Shown here one piece after another: positions 62,232-64,000 of a stretch of 64,000 bases of DNA; within the stretch, counting starts at the first letter, position 1, and each line of letters begins with the position of its first letter. A model generated the notes under the pieces. That model was given only the letters and a program-made list of their open reading frames with translations, did not search any database and was not told the DNA's origin. The position numbers and the translations under genes were made by a program. The DNA comes from Bacteroidia bacterium (GTDB lineage: Bacteria; Bacteroidota; Bacteroidia; B-17B0; Aurantibacillaceae): positions 1 to 64,000 of the forward strand of contig JAOAIP010000034.1 in the NCBI GenBank assembly GCA_026414605.1, given 5' to 3'.

Positions 62232-63539
62232 TTATAGGGATAATTTTTTATTCTTTCTCTCAGATACATCAATCACTGCCGATGCTACAGCATTTCCTAA
62301 AATATTGGTAGCACTTCGTCCCATATCTAATAATTGATCAATGGCTAACAAAAGTAATAATCCTTCTACAGGGATATTAAAATATGCTAACATTCCTGCA
62401 ATAATCACAAGTGAAGCACGTGGTACTCCTGCAATGCCTTTGCTGGACAATAATAATATCAACATCATATTGATTTGATCTACTATGCTTAAATGAATAT
62501 GATAGGCCTGAGCAATAAAAACAGTCGCAAAAGTCATATAGGTTATAGATCCATCCAGATTGAATGAATAACCTAATGGCAAAACAAATCCTACTATTTT
62601 ATCACTTATGCCAAATTTTTTTAATGCTTCCATCGTTGAAGGCATAGCGGCTTCTGAACTGGCTGTACTAAATGCTAAAAGTAGGGGCTCGTATAATGAT
62701 TTTACTAATTTCCAAAAAGGAATTTTGAACAACCAACAAACTAATGATAAAACTACAAAACCAAAAAATAACAGGGTCAGATAAAATACGATTATTAAGT
62801 ACAAATAGCCCTTTAAGACATCCAAACCTTGCTTTACAACTACTGCAGTTATAGATCCAAATACACCTAATGGGGCAAAGTACATTACATAATTGGTTAA
62901 TTTAAACATTGCTTCAGCAATGGATTCTGATAGTTCAAAAATTAGTTTTCCTTTGTTGGTACTACCTGCGGCTATAGCAAATAAAACAGCAAAAATGACG
63001 ATGGGTAAAATATCATTTTTGGCTAAAGCATTGAAAATACTATCAGGGATAACGTGTGTGATAAATTCGTGGGCATCAAAACCTTTTTTTTGAACTGGAA
63101 TTTCATATTTTGTAGGAATTTCTAAATTCATTTTAGTACCTGGTTGAAATAGATTAACACTCAAAAGTCCTAACAATAATGCAATGAGAGTCATAACATA
63201 AAAATAAATCATTGTCTTTATGCCTATTCTTCCAAGTGTACTTATGTTTTCAATTTTTCCCACACCACTAATCAATACAGAAAGTACAAGAGGGGCTATA
63301 ATCATTTTTATTAAACGTAAAAAGATTTCACTTAAAATTGAAAATTGAGACGCCACATTTTCTTTTATTTGCTTAAAGTCATTGTGAAGGATAGATTTTA
63401 TAACAGAACTATCAGTGGAATTGAGAAGAGAATTTTCAAGATCTGTGTAATACTTGTTATACAAATACCCTGTCAAAATGCCCAAAATCAAGGCAATTAA
63501 GATGGCTGTAACTAATTTATTCTTTTTGAAGAATTGCAT
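62232..63539 (-). CDS. Dicarboxylate/amino acid:cation symporter (DAACS/SLC1 family)
   Basis: Protein of 435 residues with eight or so hydrophobic segments and two hairpin loops. Family motifs: FLRLIKMIIAPLVLSVLISGV, the serine-rich STASSEAAMPSTM of HP1, and YSFNLDGSITYMT, where classical members have NMDGT. HP2 has SSKGIAGVPRAS. It imports C4-dicarboxylates or glutamate/aspartate with Na+ or H+. Residues 25-65 form a longer periplasmic loop than in GltP. The hflX gene lies 6 bp upstream on the same strand. Confidence 0.95.
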   Translation of the reverse strand: MQFFKKNKLVTAILIALILGILTGYLYNKYYTDLENSLLNSTDSSVIKSILHNDFKQIKENVASQFSILSEIFLRLIKMIIAPLVLSVLISGVGKIENISTLGRIGIKTMIYFYVMTLIALLLGLLSVNLFQPGTKMNLEIPTKYEIPVQKKGFDAHEFITHVIPDSIFNALAKNDILPIVIFAVLFAIAAGSTNKGKLIFELSESIAEAMFKLTNYVMYFAPLGVFGSITAVVVKQGLDVLKGYLYLIIVFYLTLLFFGFVVLSLVCWLFKIPFWKLVKSLYEPLLLAFSTASSEAAMPSTMEALKKFGISDKIVGFVLPLGYSFNLDGSITYMTFATVFIAQAYHIHLSIVDQINMMLILLLSSKGIAGVPRASLVIIAGMLAYFNIPVEGLLLLLAIDQLLDMGRSATNILGNAVASAVIDVSERKNKKLSL

Positions 63540-63545
63540 ATTTAT

Positions 63546-64000
63546 TTATTGTAAATGAAGATAAGAAGATACGTAAGGATACCTTTTATGATAAATTTCT
63601 TCTACTTTTGTTTTTATCAAATTTCTTAATTCATTTATGTTTATTTTTTTCTCAGCACTTATAAATACAACAGGATCATTTAAATGTTGCATCCACGTTT
63701 TTTTTAGTTCATCTAAGGAAGGCAATTGATCTTCTTCCAATAGAGAATGCGTTTTTTTGAATGCTTCGTATTGACTCTGATACAAATCAATTTTATTAAA
63801 CACCATTATAATTGTTTCAGGATTGGCTTTTATCTCGTGAAGAGTTTGTTGAACAACTTTAATATGTTCTTCAAAATTTGGGTGTGAAATATCAACGACG
63901 TGTAGCAAAATATCGGCTTCTCTGGCTTCATCTAAGGTGGATTTAAAACTTTCAATTAATTGATGAGGTAATTTACGAATAAATCCCACTGTGTCGCTGA
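63546..64000 (-). CDS. hflX: GTPase HflX, C-terminal fragment
   Basis: The gene runs off the right edge, so its 5' part is missing; about 151 residues remain. The frame opens in the G3 motif DTVGFIRKLPHQLIESFKST, typical of HflX, followed by LLHVVDISHPNFEEHI, the G4 motif NKID and the G5 region SAEKK. HflX is a ribosome-associated GTPase that rescues or splits ribosomes under stress. The symporter gene follows 6 bp downstream on the same strand. Confidence 0.94.
   Translation of the reverse strand, partial: SDTVGFIRKLPHQLIESFKSTLDEAREADILLHVVDISHPNFEEHIKVVQQTLHEIKANPETIIMVFNKIDLYQSQYEAFKKTHSLLEEDQLPSLDELKKTWMQHLNDPVVFISAEKKININELRNLIKTKVEEIYHKRYPYVSSYLHLQ

Overview
The window is AT-rich chromosomal DNA from a member of the Bacteroidota. 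Evidence: several proteins carry type IX secretion (T9SS) C-terminal sorting domains; SprB repeats, a PorD/DUF4835 homologue, DUF1573, DUF5683 and BT0820-type proteins are present; and several genes are preceded by the phylum's -7 motif TAnnTTTG instead of a sigma70-type -10 box. Order and genus cannot be fixed from sequence reading alone. No rRNA, CRISPR array, prophage or transposase gene was found.

Layout. 1-6.3 kb: end of a FemAB-like acyltransferase, tRNA-Pro(UGG), DUF5683 and YihY/BrkB membrane proteins, a PBP4-type peptidase, a lysine-rich protein, frr, a holin-like membrane protein and a GNAT enzyme. 6.3-15.6 kb: a T9SS-exported protein, then minus-strand metabolic genes (TolC, cupin, hemL, pyk, scoA) interrupted by two copies of a GC-rich mosaic repeat and many 7-bp-period repeat tracts. 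15.6-32 kb: housekeeping genes (valS, tandem DUF1573, tryptophanase, gpmA, map, glyS, fmt, pyrD, HMG-CoA lyase) with scattered glycosyltransferases. 33-41 kb: two surface-carbohydrate genes, lolD plus a DASS transporter, then an operon of porD, a 25-residue-repeat protein, a small conserved-looking protein and a glycosyltransferase. 41.5-46.4 kb: an HTH regulator divergent from a 1117-residue T9SS protein, followed by a truncated T9SS gene ended by a MITE-like element. 46.4-52.4 kb: an HtrA/Deg protease and a flippase-asnB-glycosyltransferase operon. 52.6-59.9 kb: two very large tandem paralogues with a glycine-rich domain, SprB repeats, PKD modules and a type B sorting domain. 60.2-64 kb: ispE, a YwqK-like repeat protein, a dicarboxylate/amino acid symporter and the end of hflX.

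Functionally, much of the accessory content concerns the cell surface: T9SS substrates, one T9SS-associated lipoprotein, five glycosyltransferases, a flippase, asparagine synthase and a DUF4910 enzyme. They lie in several small groups and not in one locus. The most unusual material is non-coding: a heptanucleotide-repeat family that often forms inverted pairs, GC-rich mosaic elements with conserved blocks and variable inserts, a MITE-like element, and 15-bp direct repeats between a regulator and an exported protein gene.
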